Source: Geodermatophilus bullaregiensis
Lineage (GTDB): Bacteria > Actinomycetota > Actinomycetes > Mycobacteriales > Geodermatophilaceae
NCBI RefSeq assembly: GCF_016907675.1
Contig: NZ_JAFBCJ010000001.1
Span: 1 to 64,000, forward strand
Direction: 5' to 3'
DNA length: 64,000 nucleotides
Shown: positions 1 to 8,271 of the stretch, in pieces
Position numbering within the stretch: the stretch's first letter is position 1
Layout: the number at the start of each line of letters is the position of its first letter
Made by a program: the position numbers and the translations under genes
Notes under the pieces: model-generated
What the model was told of the DNA's origin: nothing
Database searches by the model: none
The model's input: the letters and a program-made list of their open reading frames with translations, nothing else

Positions 1-609
1 GGTCACCAGGACGGGGGCGTGCCGGCTGGCCCGCAGCAGCCATTCGTGGTCCTCGGCGTATCCGCCGGGGATGGCCTCGTCGATCAGGCCCACCTGGTCG
101 AGCAGCGCCGAGCGGCGGATGAGCAGGGTCGAGGAGTGCACCTCCATGACCCGTGAGCGCAGGAACGACTCGTGCGGGACCTCGCGCAGTCCCAGCACGC
201 GCTCCCGCCGGTGGCCCTGCACCTCGATGACGATCCCCGTCGACGCGACGATGTGGTCCGTCGAACCGATCAGGTCCGCCACCTGGCGGGTGAGCTTGGG
301 AGGAAGCCACTCGTCGTCGTCGTCGCAGAAGGCGACGAGCTCGCCCCTCCCGGCCAGGATGCCGGTGTTCCGGGCGCCGGGGAGGCCGGGTGTGCGCGCG
401 TTGGGGATGGCGCGCACGGAGCGACCGGGGGGCACGACGAGATCCGGGGGGAGCGCCGGGGTCGACTGGTCGAAGACCACGATGCACTCCATCGAGCCGG
501 GGTAGTCCTGCGCCAGGATCGAGGTCAGCGCGCGGGTCAGCATCTGCGGTCGATCACGAGTGGGGACGACGACGGTGACCATCGGCTGTCGGGCGGGCCG
601 GATGGTCAT
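1..609 (-). CDS. Family 2 glycosyltransferase, C-terminus beyond the left edge
   Basis: This is a GT-A fold glycosyltransferase that would transfer a sugar from a nucleotide-sugar donor, probably at the inner face of the membrane during surface polysaccharide synthesis. The start is ATG at 609. No in-frame start lies close upstream, and the first residues lead directly into the fold-opening motif VTVVVPTRDRP (residues 11-21). The PGARNTGI segment and the metal-binding acidic run CDDDDEW (about residues 94-100) are present. The frame is still open at base 1, with about 203 residues visible, so the acceptor half is missing from this window. It is divergent from the relic and deacetylase that follow. 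The donor sugar cannot be predicted. Confidence 0.9.
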   Translation of the reverse strand, partial: MTIRPARQPMVTVVVPTRDRPQMLTRALTSILAQDYPGSMECIVVFDQSTPALPPDLVVPPGRSVRAIPNARTPGLPGARNTGILAGRGELVAFCDDDDEWLPPKLTRQVADLIGSTDHIVASTGIVIEVQGHRRERVLGLREVPHESFLRSRVMEVHSSTLLIRRSALLDQVGLIDEAIPGGYAEDHEWLLRASRHAPVLVT

Positions 610-683
610 CTCCGCATTCTTCGCCCGCTCGAGGGTGCGCGCGCATCCCTCCCGCGGGTCGTTCCTGCGTGCTAGGCAGGAGC

Positions 684-1106
684 ATGACGACAGCGGGGCG
701 CGCGGTCGTGACCGGCGGGGCCGGTCTCCTCGGCAGCCACCTCTGCACCCGCCTGCCCGAGGACGGGTGCGACGTCGCCTGCTCCGACGACTCCCTCACC
801 GGCGGGCCCGAGGACGTGCAGCACCTGCTGCCCCTCGCGTCGACCAGTGAGACGTACGGGGATCTCCTGGCCCACCCGCAGCCCGAGGACGACCCCGCCG
901 TGCGGCGGCCGGACACCACGCCGGCGCGGACGGCGCTGGGACGGCAGCCCGAGGTCCCGCTGCGCGACGGCCTCCTCCGGACCAACGCGCGGTTCCGCGA
1001 GCAGCTCCCGACCACCACCGCGCGGGTCGGCGCCGTGCGGAACGGCGGTGAGGGGCCACGCGCGGCCGGCCGACGGGCTCCCGACCGGGGCACCGGCCCG
1101 TGCTGA
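684..1106 (+). pseudogene. Internally deleted UDP-glucuronate decarboxylase/epimerase-type SDR
   Basis: The 140-residue frame (ATG 684, preceded by AGGCAGGA) is a patchwork of an extended short-chain dehydrogenase of the UDP-glucuronate decarboxylase type. The N-terminal Rossmann start with GGAGLLGSHL is present, then the text jumps to ASTSETYGD and HPQPE. It then jumps to the C-terminal DDPAVRRPD...LRTNARFREQL block. Two large internal parts are missing, including the catalytic YxxxK motif, yet the frame stays open across both joins. A normal enzyme of this family has about 310-330 residues. It cannot be a working enzyme of this type. It overlaps the start of the next gene by 7 bases. Confidence 0.75.
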
Positions 1107-1786
1107 CACCGGGGAGGGTGGCGGGCGCGGTGGCCGTCCGGAGTTCGCGGCTGCGCTGGCGGGCCGAGGACTCCGTGGCGCAGGTGCACCGGCGAGCGCC
1201 GGAGGGCAGTGTGGCCCTGACCTTCGACGACGGCCCCCACCCCGGCTCGACCGACCGGATCCTCGAGGTGCTGTCCGAGCTCGACGTCCGGGCCACGTTC
1301 TTCTGCGTCGGCCGCAACGCCCGCGCCCATCCCCACCTCGTTCGGGGGATCCGGGCGGAGGGCCACGCCGTGGGGTCCCACAGCCTGACCCACCCCCACC
1401 CGCGGGAGACCGCTCCGCAGGACCTCCGGGCGGAGTACCAGCAGGGCAGAGGAGCGGTGGCGGAGGCCCTGGGGGCGGACACCCCTCTGTTCCGCCCGCC
1501 GCACGGGCACCTGGGTCCGGTCGGCGCAGTGGTGATCCGGCGCCTGGGCCTGACGACCTGGCTGTGGACCGTGGACCCCCGGGACTGGCGGCCCGGAGCG
1601 ACGGTGGACGAGATCGTCTCGGTGGCGGCTCGCGCCGTCTCCGGGGACGTCGTGCTGCTCCACGACTGGGTCGAGCAGGCGGTGGCTCCGGAGGCGCTCG
1701 ACCGGTCGGCCACCGTGGCGGCCCTTCCCCTGATCGTCCGGGCCATCCGGGAGCGGGGTCTCCGGCTGGAGGCGCTGGACGCATGA
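1100..1786 (+). CDS. Polysaccharide deacetylase, NodB-type
   Basis: A 228-residue carbohydrate esterase 4 protein that would remove N- or O-acetyl groups from a polysaccharide. Visible motifs, in order, are TFDDGPH (residues about 40-46, catalytic base and metal Asp), HSLTH (about 94-98, metal His pair), RPPHGH (about 131-136) and LLHDW near residue 186. No convincing signal peptide or membrane anchor is seen, so it may act inside the cell or the true start may differ. The GTG at 1100 lies inside the tail of the preceding relic. Its stop overlaps the ATG of the next glycosyltransferase (ATGA at 1783-1786), so the two are translationally coupled. Confidence 0.88.
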   Translation: MLTPGRVAGAVAVRSSRLRWRAEDSVAQVHRRAPEGSVALTFDDGPHPGSTDRILEVLSELDVRATFFCVGRNARAHPHLVRGIRAEGHAVGSHSLTHPHPRETAPQDLRAEYQQGRGAVAEALGADTPLFRPPHGHLGPVGAVVIRRLGLTTWLWTVDPRDWRPGATVDEIVSVAARAVSGDVVLLHDWVEQAVAPEALDRSATVAALPLIVRAIRERGLRLEALDA

Positions 1787-2736
1787 CGCCTGTCGTGTCG
1801 GTGGTGACCATCTTCCTGAACGCCGAGCGGTACCTCGACGAGGCCGTCCGGAGCGTGGTCGCCCAGTCCTTCCCGCGCTGGGAGCTGCTCCTGGTCGACG
1901 ACGGGTCGGAGGACAGGAGCAGCGCGATCGCGCGGGACTGGGCAGGGCGGGAACCCGAGCGGGTGCGGTGTCTGGCCCACCCCGGACGGGTGAACCGGGG
2001 CATGAGCGCGTCCCGCAACCTGGGCGTCGCGCACGCCCGCGGCAGTCTGGTGGCCTTCCTCGACGCCGACGACGTGTGGCTGCCGGAGAAGCTGGCGACG
2101 CAGGTGCGGCTCGCCGAGGACCATCCGGAGGTCGGCATGGTCTGCGGACCCACGCAGTACTGGCACAGCTGGCGAGACGACCAGGCCGGCCGGCCGGACG
2201 AGCTCCGGGAGATCGGCGTGCCGGGAGACACCGTCATCCGGCCGCCCCTGCTCCTGACCGGCATGCTGCGGGAGGTGGTCAACGCCCCCGCGACCTGCAC
2301 CGCCGTGCTGCGCCGGGAGACCGTCGAGAGCGTGGGCGGGTTCGAGGAGTCCTTCCGCGGCATGTTCGAGGATCGCGCCTTCTTCGGGAAGGTCTACCGG
2401 AGCGTCCCGGTGTACGTCGCCGGCTCGTGCCTCGACCGTTACCGGCAGCACGAGGCCTCGGCATCCGCCCGGGCGATCCGGGCCGGCACCTTCCACCCCG
2501 CGGAACCCAGCCCGGCGCACCGGGTGTTCCTGGACTGGTTCGACAGGTACCTCCGGGACGACGGCGAGCGGCGGCCCGAGGTGCTGGCAGCGATGGAGGC
2601 GGCGCTGTGGCCGTACCGGCATCCCGTGCGGTACCGGATCCGCCGGGAGGTGCACGCCGGCCGCTCGCGCGCGTCACGGTGGAGGGGACGGGTGACCGCG
2701 TTCGGCGCGCGGGCCAGGACCGGGGGAACGGGGTGA
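1783..2736 (+). CDS. Family 2 glycosyltransferase
   Basis: A 317-residue GT-A enzyme. The protein opens with VVSVVTIFLNAERYLDEAV and has the LLLVDDGSED nucleotide-binding segment, RGMSASRNLG and the metal motif FLDADDVW (around residues 93-98). The C-terminal third contains a RYRQHEASAS element typical of GT2 proteins of envelope clusters. It closely resembles the protein encoded at 7276-8271, which shares the NRGMSA(S/T)RNLG and FxDADDVW blocks, so the two are probably paralogues. The start is the ATG overlapping the deacetylase stop. Its own stop overlaps the GTG of the next gene (GTGA at 2733). Its donor and acceptor are unknown. Confidence 0.9.
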   Translation: MTPVVSVVTIFLNAERYLDEAVRSVVAQSFPRWELLLVDDGSEDRSSAIARDWAGREPERVRCLAHPGRVNRGMSASRNLGVAHARGSLVAFLDADDVWLPEKLATQVRLAEDHPEVGMVCGPTQYWHSWRDDQAGRPDELREIGVPGDTVIRPPLLLTGMLREVVNAPATCTAVLRRETVESVGGFEESFRGMFEDRAFFGKVYRSVPVYVAGSCLDRYRQHEASASARAIRAGTFHPAEPSPAHRVFLDWFDRYLRDDGERRPEVLAAMEAALWPYRHPVRYRIRREVHAGRSRASRWRGRVTAFGARARTGGTG

Positions 2737-3986
2737 ACACGGGCCGGCGCCGTCTCCGGGCCCCGCCGCGCCCGCTCGCCCCCAGGCCGATCCTCGACGT
2801 CGACCTCGACGCGGATCCCGCGCGCGCGCCGGCCGCCATCTCGCCCGCCGGAGCGCTGCTCGTCTTCTGGTCGGCGGGCGTCCCCGTCGGGCAACGTGTC
2901 GTCGCGGCCACGGAGCTCCCCTCGTCCCCGGCGAATGCGTCACCGGCGGGAGCCCGGCACGGCATCGGCCCAGCCGCCGGCTCCGGCTCGCGACCCGGGC
3001 TGGTACCGGCCGCTGCGGACGACGTCACGGTCGTCGTGTGCACGCGCGACCGGCCGGAGGGGCTGGCCCGCTGCCTCGCGGCCATCGGCCGCTCCACGGC
3101 ACCGCCCCGCGAGGTCGTGGTCGTCGACAACGCGCCCTCGTCGGAGGCCACCCGGTTGGTGGTCAGCCGGCTCCCGGGCGTCCGGTACGTCCGCGAGCCA
3201 CGACCGGGTCTCGACATCGCCCGCAACACCGGCCTGCTCGCCGTGACGACGGAGTTCGTGGCCTACACCGATGACGACGCCGTGCCGCACCCGGACTGGA
3301 CCTGGCGGATCCGGCAGGCCTTCGACGCAGCGTCGATCGTCGGCGTGACCGGGCTGGTCCTGCCGGCGGAGCTCGACACCGAGGCGCAGGTCCTCTTCGA
3401 GGACCACGCGGGGTTCGGCCGCGGCTGCGTCCGACGGGACTTCGACGCGGGGTTCCTCACCCGCCACAGGCGGTGGGGAGCGCCGGTCTGGGAGATCGGG
3501 GCCGGGGCGAACATGGCGTTCCGTCGCAGCGCTGTCGAGGAGGTGGGTGGGTTCGACGAGCGCCTGGACGTGGGAGCTGCGGGCTGCAGCGGCGACTCGG
3601 AGATGTGGTACCGGCTGCTCGCGTCCGGCGGGCGGTGCCGCTACGACCCCGCAGCCGTCGTGCACCACCACCACCGGCGCGACCTCGACGCGCTGCGCCG
3701 GCAGATGTACTCCTACATGCGCGGGCACGCCTGCGCCCTGCTCGTGCAGTTCGAACGGCACAGGGACCCGGGCAACATCCGGCGGCTGCTGCTCAGCCTG
3801 CCGCGGTACTACGGCAGGCGAGTCCCGGGGCTCCTGGTACGGCGACTGCTGGGGTCAGCCCGGCCGGCCGATGCACTTCTCGGGCCGCAGCTGCGCGGGT
3901 GGCTCGCCGGGATCCTGTTCTATGCGAGGGCGCGGGGCCACGGCCGTGGCGGGGCCGGACACGCCGAGCGGCGGGTCACGCGATGA
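2733..3986 (+). CDS. Family 2 glycosyltransferase with low-complexity N-terminus
   Basis: A 417-residue protein. The first 95 or so residues are Ala/Pro/Gly/Arg-rich and do not match the fold. The GT-A domain begins at VTVVVCTRDRPEGL (about residue 98), followed by VVVVDNAPSS, GLDIARNTGL and the acidic motif YTDDDAVPHPDW (about residue 180). Later EVGGFDERLD and GDSEMWYRL are the usual acceptor-side blocks. A His-rich VVHHHHRRD segment follows. The GTG start at 2733 overlaps the previous stop, and the stop at 3984-3986 overlaps the ATG of the methyltransferase. The N-terminal part may contact other cluster proteins (inference). Confidence 0.88.
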   Translation: MNTGRRRLRAPPRPLAPRPILDVDLDADPARAPAAISPAGALLVFWSAGVPVGQRVVAATELPSSPANASPAGARHGIGPAAGSGSRPGLVPAAADDVTVVVCTRDRPEGLARCLAAIGRSTAPPREVVVVDNAPSSEATRLVVSRLPGVRYVREPRPGLDIARNTGLLAVTTEFVAYTDDDAVPHPDWTWRIRQAFDAASIVGVTGLVLPAELDTEAQVLFEDHAGFGRGCVRRDFDAGFLTRHRRWGAPVWEIGAGANMAFRRSAVEEVGGFDERLDVGAAGCSGDSEMWYRLLASGGRCRYDPAAVVHHHHRRDLDALRRQMYSYMRGHACALLVQFERHRDPGNIRRLLLSLPRYYGRRVPGLLVRRLLGSARPADALLGPQLRGWLAGILFYARARGHGRGGAGHAERRVTR

Positions 3987-4789
3987 CGGGAGATGCCATG
4001 ACCGACGCTCGCCGGTGGCCACGACGGGCTGTCCGTCTGCTGCCGGGCGCGCTGCAGCGCCGGTTGCGCGCCACGGTGCTCGGCCGGTACCACCGGCCGC
4101 CGGTGGGGGAGGTCGACTTCGGTGACCTGCGGCGGACGGCCCCGGTGAGCCGGAACTTCGGCTACGACCGCGGGCTGCCCGTGGACCGCTACTACATCGA
4201 GGAGTGGCTCGCCAAGCGCGCCACCGACATCCGGGGGCGCGTGCTGGAGGTCGGTGACGACAGCTACACCCGGCGGTTCGGCGGGGACGCGGTCACCGCG
4301 CCCGAGGTCCTGCACCTGCACGCGGGCAATCCGAAGGCCACCTACGTCACCGACCTCAGGTCCGGCGAGGGGCTCCCCGACGCGCACTTCGACTGCCTGG
4401 TGCTGACCCAGACGCTGCACCTCGTCTACGACGTCCCTGCCGCGCTGCGGACCGCCTACCGCGTGCTGCGGCCGGGCGGAGTGCTCCTGGCGACCTTCCC
4501 GGGGATCAGCCAGCGCAGCGAGGACGAGTGGGCCCCGTACTGGTGCTGGGCGTTCACGAGTCTCTCGGCGACCCGGCTGTTCCACGAGTGCTTCCCCCCG
4601 GCGAGCGTGACGGTGGAGAGCCACGGCAACGTCTTGGCCGCCGTGTCGTTCCTCGAGGGCATCGCGGCAGAGGAACTGGAGGCGGAGGAACTCGCTCTCA
4701 GGGACCCGAGCTACGAACTGCTGATCACGGTCCGCGCCGTCAAGCAGTCGGACCCGGTCCGGGCCGACGCCCGGGCGCAGTCGACATGA
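3983..4789 (+). CDS. Class I SAM-dependent methyltransferase
   Basis: A 268-residue methyltransferase, probably modifying a sugar or lipid carrier product of the neighbouring glycosyltransferases. The SAM-binding loop is degenerate (RVLEVGDDSYTRRFGG, about residues 82-97). The later motif RVLRPGGVLLATFPGI (about residues 158-173) is clear and typical of sugar-cluster methyltransferases. Two starts are possible: ATG 3983, which overlaps the previous stop, and ATG 3998, which follows a GGGAG sequence at a better spacing. The stop overlaps the next ATG (ATGA at 4786). The substrate cannot be read from the sequence. Confidence 0.85.
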   Translation: MTGDAMTDARRWPRRAVRLLPGALQRRLRATVLGRYHRPPVGEVDFGDLRRTAPVSRNFGYDRGLPVDRYYIEEWLAKRATDIRGRVLEVGDDSYTRRFGGDAVTAPEVLHLHAGNPKATYVTDLRSGEGLPDAHFDCLVLTQTLHLVYDVPAALRTAYRVLRPGGVLLATFPGISQRSEDEWAPYWCWAFTSLSATRLFHECFPPASVTVESHGNVLAAVSFLEGIAAEELEAEELALRDPSYELLITVRAVKQSDPVRADARAQST

Positions 4790-5436
4790 TCACGCGCAGG
4801 GTGGAGCGCGCACTGGTCCGGGCCGGCAACCGGGGCAGGAGACTCCTCTCGATCCTGAAGCCCTACGAGCCGATGGGGCAGGGAAAGGAGCTGCTCGACA
4901 GTCAGTACGCGAGCGCGGAGTGGGACTACCTCCGCTCGATCGGGGAGGCGCCGAGGTTCGGTGTCGTGTCCGCGTACTGCCGCCTGCTGGCGTCGGGAGG
5001 CTCCATCCTCGAGATCGGCTGCGGGGAGGGCATCCTGCTGGAGCACCTCGACCGCGGTCGCTTCCGGCGCTTCGCCGGCGTCGACATCTCCTCGGTCGCG
5101 GTCGACCGTGCCCGCGTGCTCGAGGACGACCGGACCACGTTCACCTGCGCCGACGCCGAAGCCCACGTCCCGGACCGCGCCTTCGACCTCGTCGTGTTCA
5201 ACGAGGTCCTGGAGTACTTCGACGACCCGCTGGCGCTGGTGCGGCGGTACGAGCCCTTCGTCGAGCCGGGAGGGCACTTCATCGTGTCGATGTTCGCCGG
5301 GATCCACACGGCACGCACCCGATCGATCTGGAGATGGCTGGAGAGCCGGTACGCAGTGGTCGCCCACACCAGGGTCGCCACCCACCGGGACCACCTGTGG
5401 AACGTCAAGGTGCTCCGCGTGCCCACGCCCGCGTGA
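4786..5436 (+). CDS. Class I SAM-dependent methyltransferase
   Basis: A 216-residue methyltransferase with a canonical motif I, ILEIGCGEGILL (about residues 74-85). An acidic ribose-binding strand follows, FAGVDISSVAVDRAR. Motif IV is FDLVVFNEVLEYFDD (about residues 134-148), and EPGGHFIVSMF comes after it. It is the last gene in a chain of overlapping genes from 1100 to 5436. The next gene begins only 6 bases after its stop. The two adjacent methyltransferases are not close copies of each other, so they probably act on different positions. Their place among glycosyltransferases suggests sugar O-methylation (inference). Confidence 0.87.
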   Translation: MITRRVERALVRAGNRGRRLLSILKPYEPMGQGKELLDSQYASAEWDYLRSIGEAPRFGVVSAYCRLLASGGSILEIGCGEGILLEHLDRGRFRRFAGVDISSVAVDRARVLEDDRTTFTCADAEAHVPDRAFDLVVFNEVLEYFDDPLALVRRYEPFVEPGGHFIVSMFAGIHTARTRSIWRWLESRYAVVAHTRVATHRDHLWNVKVLRVPTPA

Positions 5437-5442
5437 CCCGGG

Positions 5443-7374
5443 ATGCGCCGTTCGCGGCTCGAGCAGGGCGCGGCCGTGGACGATCCTGAGGCCGTCGGGT
5501 CCGGTACCCGGCCCGGCGCTGACCGGCTCCGCTTCAGCGTCGTCCTGCCGACCTACCAGCGTCGCGAGCTCGTGACGACAGCGGTGCGTGCGCTCGTGCA
5601 CCAGACGTTCGACCAGCCGTTCGAGGTGATCGTCACCGTCGACGGGTCCACGGACGGGACGGCCGACGCCCTGCGCGCCATGCCGCTCCCGTTCCCCTTG
5701 ACGGTCCTCGAACAGCCGAATGCCGGGGCAGCGGCTGCGCGCAACCGCGGCGCCCGGCACGCCAGGGGCGACATCCTGCTGTTCCTCGACGACGACATGG
5801 AAGCCGCTCCCGGTCTCCTCGCCGAGCACGAGCGCTCCCACCGGCAGGGAGCCGATGCAGTCCTGGGACACCTGCCGCTGCACCCGAGCTCCGTCCCCAG
5901 CGCTCTCAGCGATGCCGTCGCCCAGTGGTCCGAGGAACGCCTCACGCGGCTGTCCCAGCCGGGTGCGCCGCTGACGCTGCACGACCTGTTGACCGGGCAG
6001 CTCTCGGTGGCGGCGGCCGTCTTCGACGCGATCGGCGGCTTCGACCCCGCCTTCACCCACCGGGGAGCGTTCGGCAACGAGGACGTGGACTTCGGTCACC
6101 GGCTCCTCCGCGGCGGGTACGACATCCGGTTCAACCCCGCCGCGGTCAGTTCCCAGCGGTACGTGGTCACACCGCGGCAGCACCTCCGGCAGTGGCGGCA
6201 GGCCGGGCACGCGGACGTGCTCTTCGCCCGCAGGCACCCCCAGGAGGCCTTGAGCCTCTTCGAGCTCAACGGCCTGCACACACCCTTCGCCAGGCGCATC
6301 GCGCGCCCGCTGGCGCGGGCACCGCTGTGGGGCCTGATCACGCGCCCGGTCCGTGCGCTGGCTGCCGGCATCGGGGACCGGCGCGGCGGGGTGCCGGAGT
6401 ACGTCTTCTTCCGAGTCCGGGCCCTCGAGTACTGGCGCGGCGTGAGCGAGGCCGGTGGCATCCCCCGGCGGACGACCCTGCGGATCTTGGTCTACCACGC
6501 GATCTCGGATCTGCGGGACCGCGGCCCCCTGACCGACTACGGGGTGCCGCCCGAGCAGTTCCGTCGCCAGCTCACCGCGCTCCGGTCGACCGGCTTCCAC
6601 CCGATCACCCCGGAGGAGTTCGCCGCCTTCGCCGAAGGGCGGGGCGCTCTCCCTCGACGAGCGGTGCTGCTGACCTTCGACGACGGCTACCGCGACCTGC
6701 TCGACGCGGCAGCCGAGCTGCGGGCCGAGGGTGTCGGCGCCGTGGTGTTCGCCGTCACCGGTCTGCTGGGTCGCGAGAACGAGTGGGACCGGGTCCACGG
6801 TGGCCGACCCCTGCGCCTGCTGGACGCCGCGGATCTGCACCGGTTGCGGGAGTACGGCTTCGAGGTCGGTGCGCACTCGCGAACCCATCCCACCCTCCCG
6901 ACCCTGTCGCCACCGGTGCTCACGGCCGAGGTCCGGGGGAGTGTCGACGACCTCGCAGGGGTCGGGCTGGGACCGGTCCGCTTCTTCGCCTACCCGTACG
7001 GACTGAACGACCGCCGCGTGCACGAGGCGGTGCGCCGAGCCGGCATCACCGCGGCCTTCACGACAGACCCCGGCGTGATGGACCCTCGCACCGACCGCAT
7101 GCGGATCCCGCGGGTGGAGATCGGGCGCCGCGACGAGGGCGCCCGTTTCCTCACCAGAGTGCTCCTCGCCCGCGAGCTGGGTGTCCTCGTCCCGTTCGTC
7201 CACCGGATCCACGCCGGCGGCCGACGGGGTCTGCGGCGGGGCAGTCGGCGGCTTCGGCGCGTCCTCACCGCGCGGTCACCCACCGGCGCCCGACGTCCCG
7301 CGGACCCGTCGACGGAGTGCTCGGCGAAGTCGCCGGAGCCGCCGGTGGCAGGCGGTGGCCAAGCGGCCGGGTGA
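5443..7374 (+). CDS. Glycosyltransferase family 2 fused to polysaccharide deacetylase
   Basis: A 643-residue two-domain protein. Residues about 30-290 form a GT2 domain (FSVVLPTYQRRELV, VTVDGSTDGT, AAAARNRGARHARGD, LFLDDDMEAAP, GGFDPAFTHRGAFGNEDVDF). Residues about 345-560 form a NodB-type deacetylase (RILVYHAI, VLLTFDDGYRDLL near residue 409, HSRTHPTL near 479, FFAYPYG). The Arg-rich tail (about residues 590-643) overlaps the end of the convergent gene by 99 bases. A single chain that both adds and deacetylates a sugar would suit an N-acetylhexosamine step (inference). It starts at ATG 5443, 6 bases after the methyltransferase stop. Confidence 0.88.
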   Translation: MRRSRLEQGAAVDDPEAVGSGTRPGADRLRFSVVLPTYQRRELVTTAVRALVHQTFDQPFEVIVTVDGSTDGTADALRAMPLPFPLTVLEQPNAGAAAARNRGARHARGDILLFLDDDMEAAPGLLAEHERSHRQGADAVLGHLPLHPSSVPSALSDAVAQWSEERLTRLSQPGAPLTLHDLLTGQLSVAAAVFDAIGGFDPAFTHRGAFGNEDVDFGHRLLRGGYDIRFNPAAVSSQRYVVTPRQHLRQWRQAGHADVLFARRHPQEALSLFELNGLHTPFARRIARPLARAPLWGLITRPVRALAAGIGDRRGGVPEYVFFRVRALEYWRGVSEAGGIPRRTTLRILVYHAISDLRDRGPLTDYGVPPEQFRRQLTALRSTGFHPITPEEFAAFAEGRGALPRRAVLLTFDDGYRDLLDAAAELRAEGVGAVVFAVTGLLGRENEWDRVHGGRPLRLLDAADLHRLREYGFEVGAHSRTHPTLPTLSPPVLTAEVRGSVDDLAGVGLGPVRFFAYPYGLNDRRVHEAVRRAGITAAFTTDPGVMDPRTDRMRIPRVEIGRRDEGARFLTRVLLARELGVLVPFVHRIHAGGRRGLRRGSRRLRRVLTARSPTGARRPADPSTECSAKSPEPPVAGGGQAAG

Positions 7375-8271
7375 GGACAGCAGGGCGTGTGCCACCGGTC
7401 TCCGGTAGGGCCGGAGAGCACGGGAGACCGCCACCCGCACGGCGTGCGGCGGCTCATCCGGAAGACGGCGGAGGTGACCGTCGAACCAGGTGAGGAAGTA
7501 GCGCCGGACCTCGTCGTAGCGCCCGTCACGGGTCACGGTGGTCACCCAGGAGTCGGGGTGCTGCCGGTAGTCCAGCCACACCGCGTCCGAGAAGAAGACC
7601 GGTCGGGCCAGGTACAGCTTCGCGAGGAAGCCCTGGTCCTCGTAGATCTGGCGAGCTCCGGTGAAGTGCTCCTCGAAGCCGCCGACGGCGTCGACGGCGT
7701 CGCGACGCAGCAGGATGTCGGAGGGACACGGGGCGGGCGCCGACCCCAGCGGATACACGGCGAGGGACGCCTCCGGCGGTCGCACGACCCGGTTCTGCAC
7801 GTGCCCGGTCGGCACGAGGACGTCCTCACCGCCGGCCCATGACCGCCAGTAGCGGACCGTTCCGCCGACCAGTGCGAGCTCGGCATGGGCCTCCATGACG
7901 GCGATCTGCTCGGCGAGCTTCCGAGGACGCCAGACGTCGTCGGCGTCGATGAAGGCGACGAACTCGCCACGCGCGGCGGCGAGCCCCAGGTTCCGGGTGG
8001 CGCTCATGCCCCGGTTGGCGTGGCCCTCGTGCTGCAGGTACCGGACCCTCCCGGGGTGCTGGGACGCCCAGTGCCGGGCGATGGCCGTGCTCCCGTCGGT
8101 CGATCCGTCGTCGCACAGCAGCAGCTCGAAGTCCTGCATGCTCTGTGCCATGACGCTGGTGATCGCCTCGTCGATGAACGCCTCGCCATCGAGGAAGATC
8201 ATGATCACCGACACCCGGGGTGGTGCCCCAGCGGCCCGGGTGTCCCTCTGGTGCACCGTTCGGTCGGTCAC
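7276..8271 (-). CDS. Family 2 glycosyltransferase
   Basis: A 331-residue GT-A glycosyltransferase. Visible blocks are VSVIMIFLDGEAFIDEAI, LLLCDDGSTDGST, RGMSATRNLGLAAARGE and the metal-binding FIDADDVW (about residue 108). DAVGGFEEHF and YEDQGFLAKLYL follow. The start is a GTG at 8271 that overlaps the stop of the upstream ABC ATPase (GTGA), so it belongs to the exporter operon 10304-7276. The C-terminus is a basic Arg-rich tail encoded antisense to the tail of the convergent fusion gene. It resembles the product of 1783-2736 and is probably its paralogue. Confidence 0.9.
   Translation of the reverse strand: MTDRTVHQRDTRAAGAPPRVSVIMIFLDGEAFIDEAITSVMAQSMQDFELLLCDDGSTDGSTAIARHWASQHPGRVRYLQHEGHANRGMSATRNLGLAAARGEFVAFIDADDVWRPRKLAEQIAVMEAHAELALVGGTVRYWRSWAGGEDVLVPTGHVQNRVVRPPEASLAVYPLGSAPAPCPSDILLRRDAVDAVGGFEEHFTGARQIYEDQGFLAKLYLARPVFFSDAVWLDYRQHPDSWVTTVTRDGRYDEVRRYFLTWFDGHLRRLPDEPPHAVRVAVSRALRPYRRPVAHALLSSPGRLATACHRRLRRLRRALRRRVRGTSGAGG

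Noticed and set aside
4711-7212. Long open frame on the minus strand (over 800 codons)
   Set aside because: It is antisense to clearly recognisable methyltransferase and glycosyltransferase genes, and its translation has no motifs. It is a shadow frame produced by high GC content.
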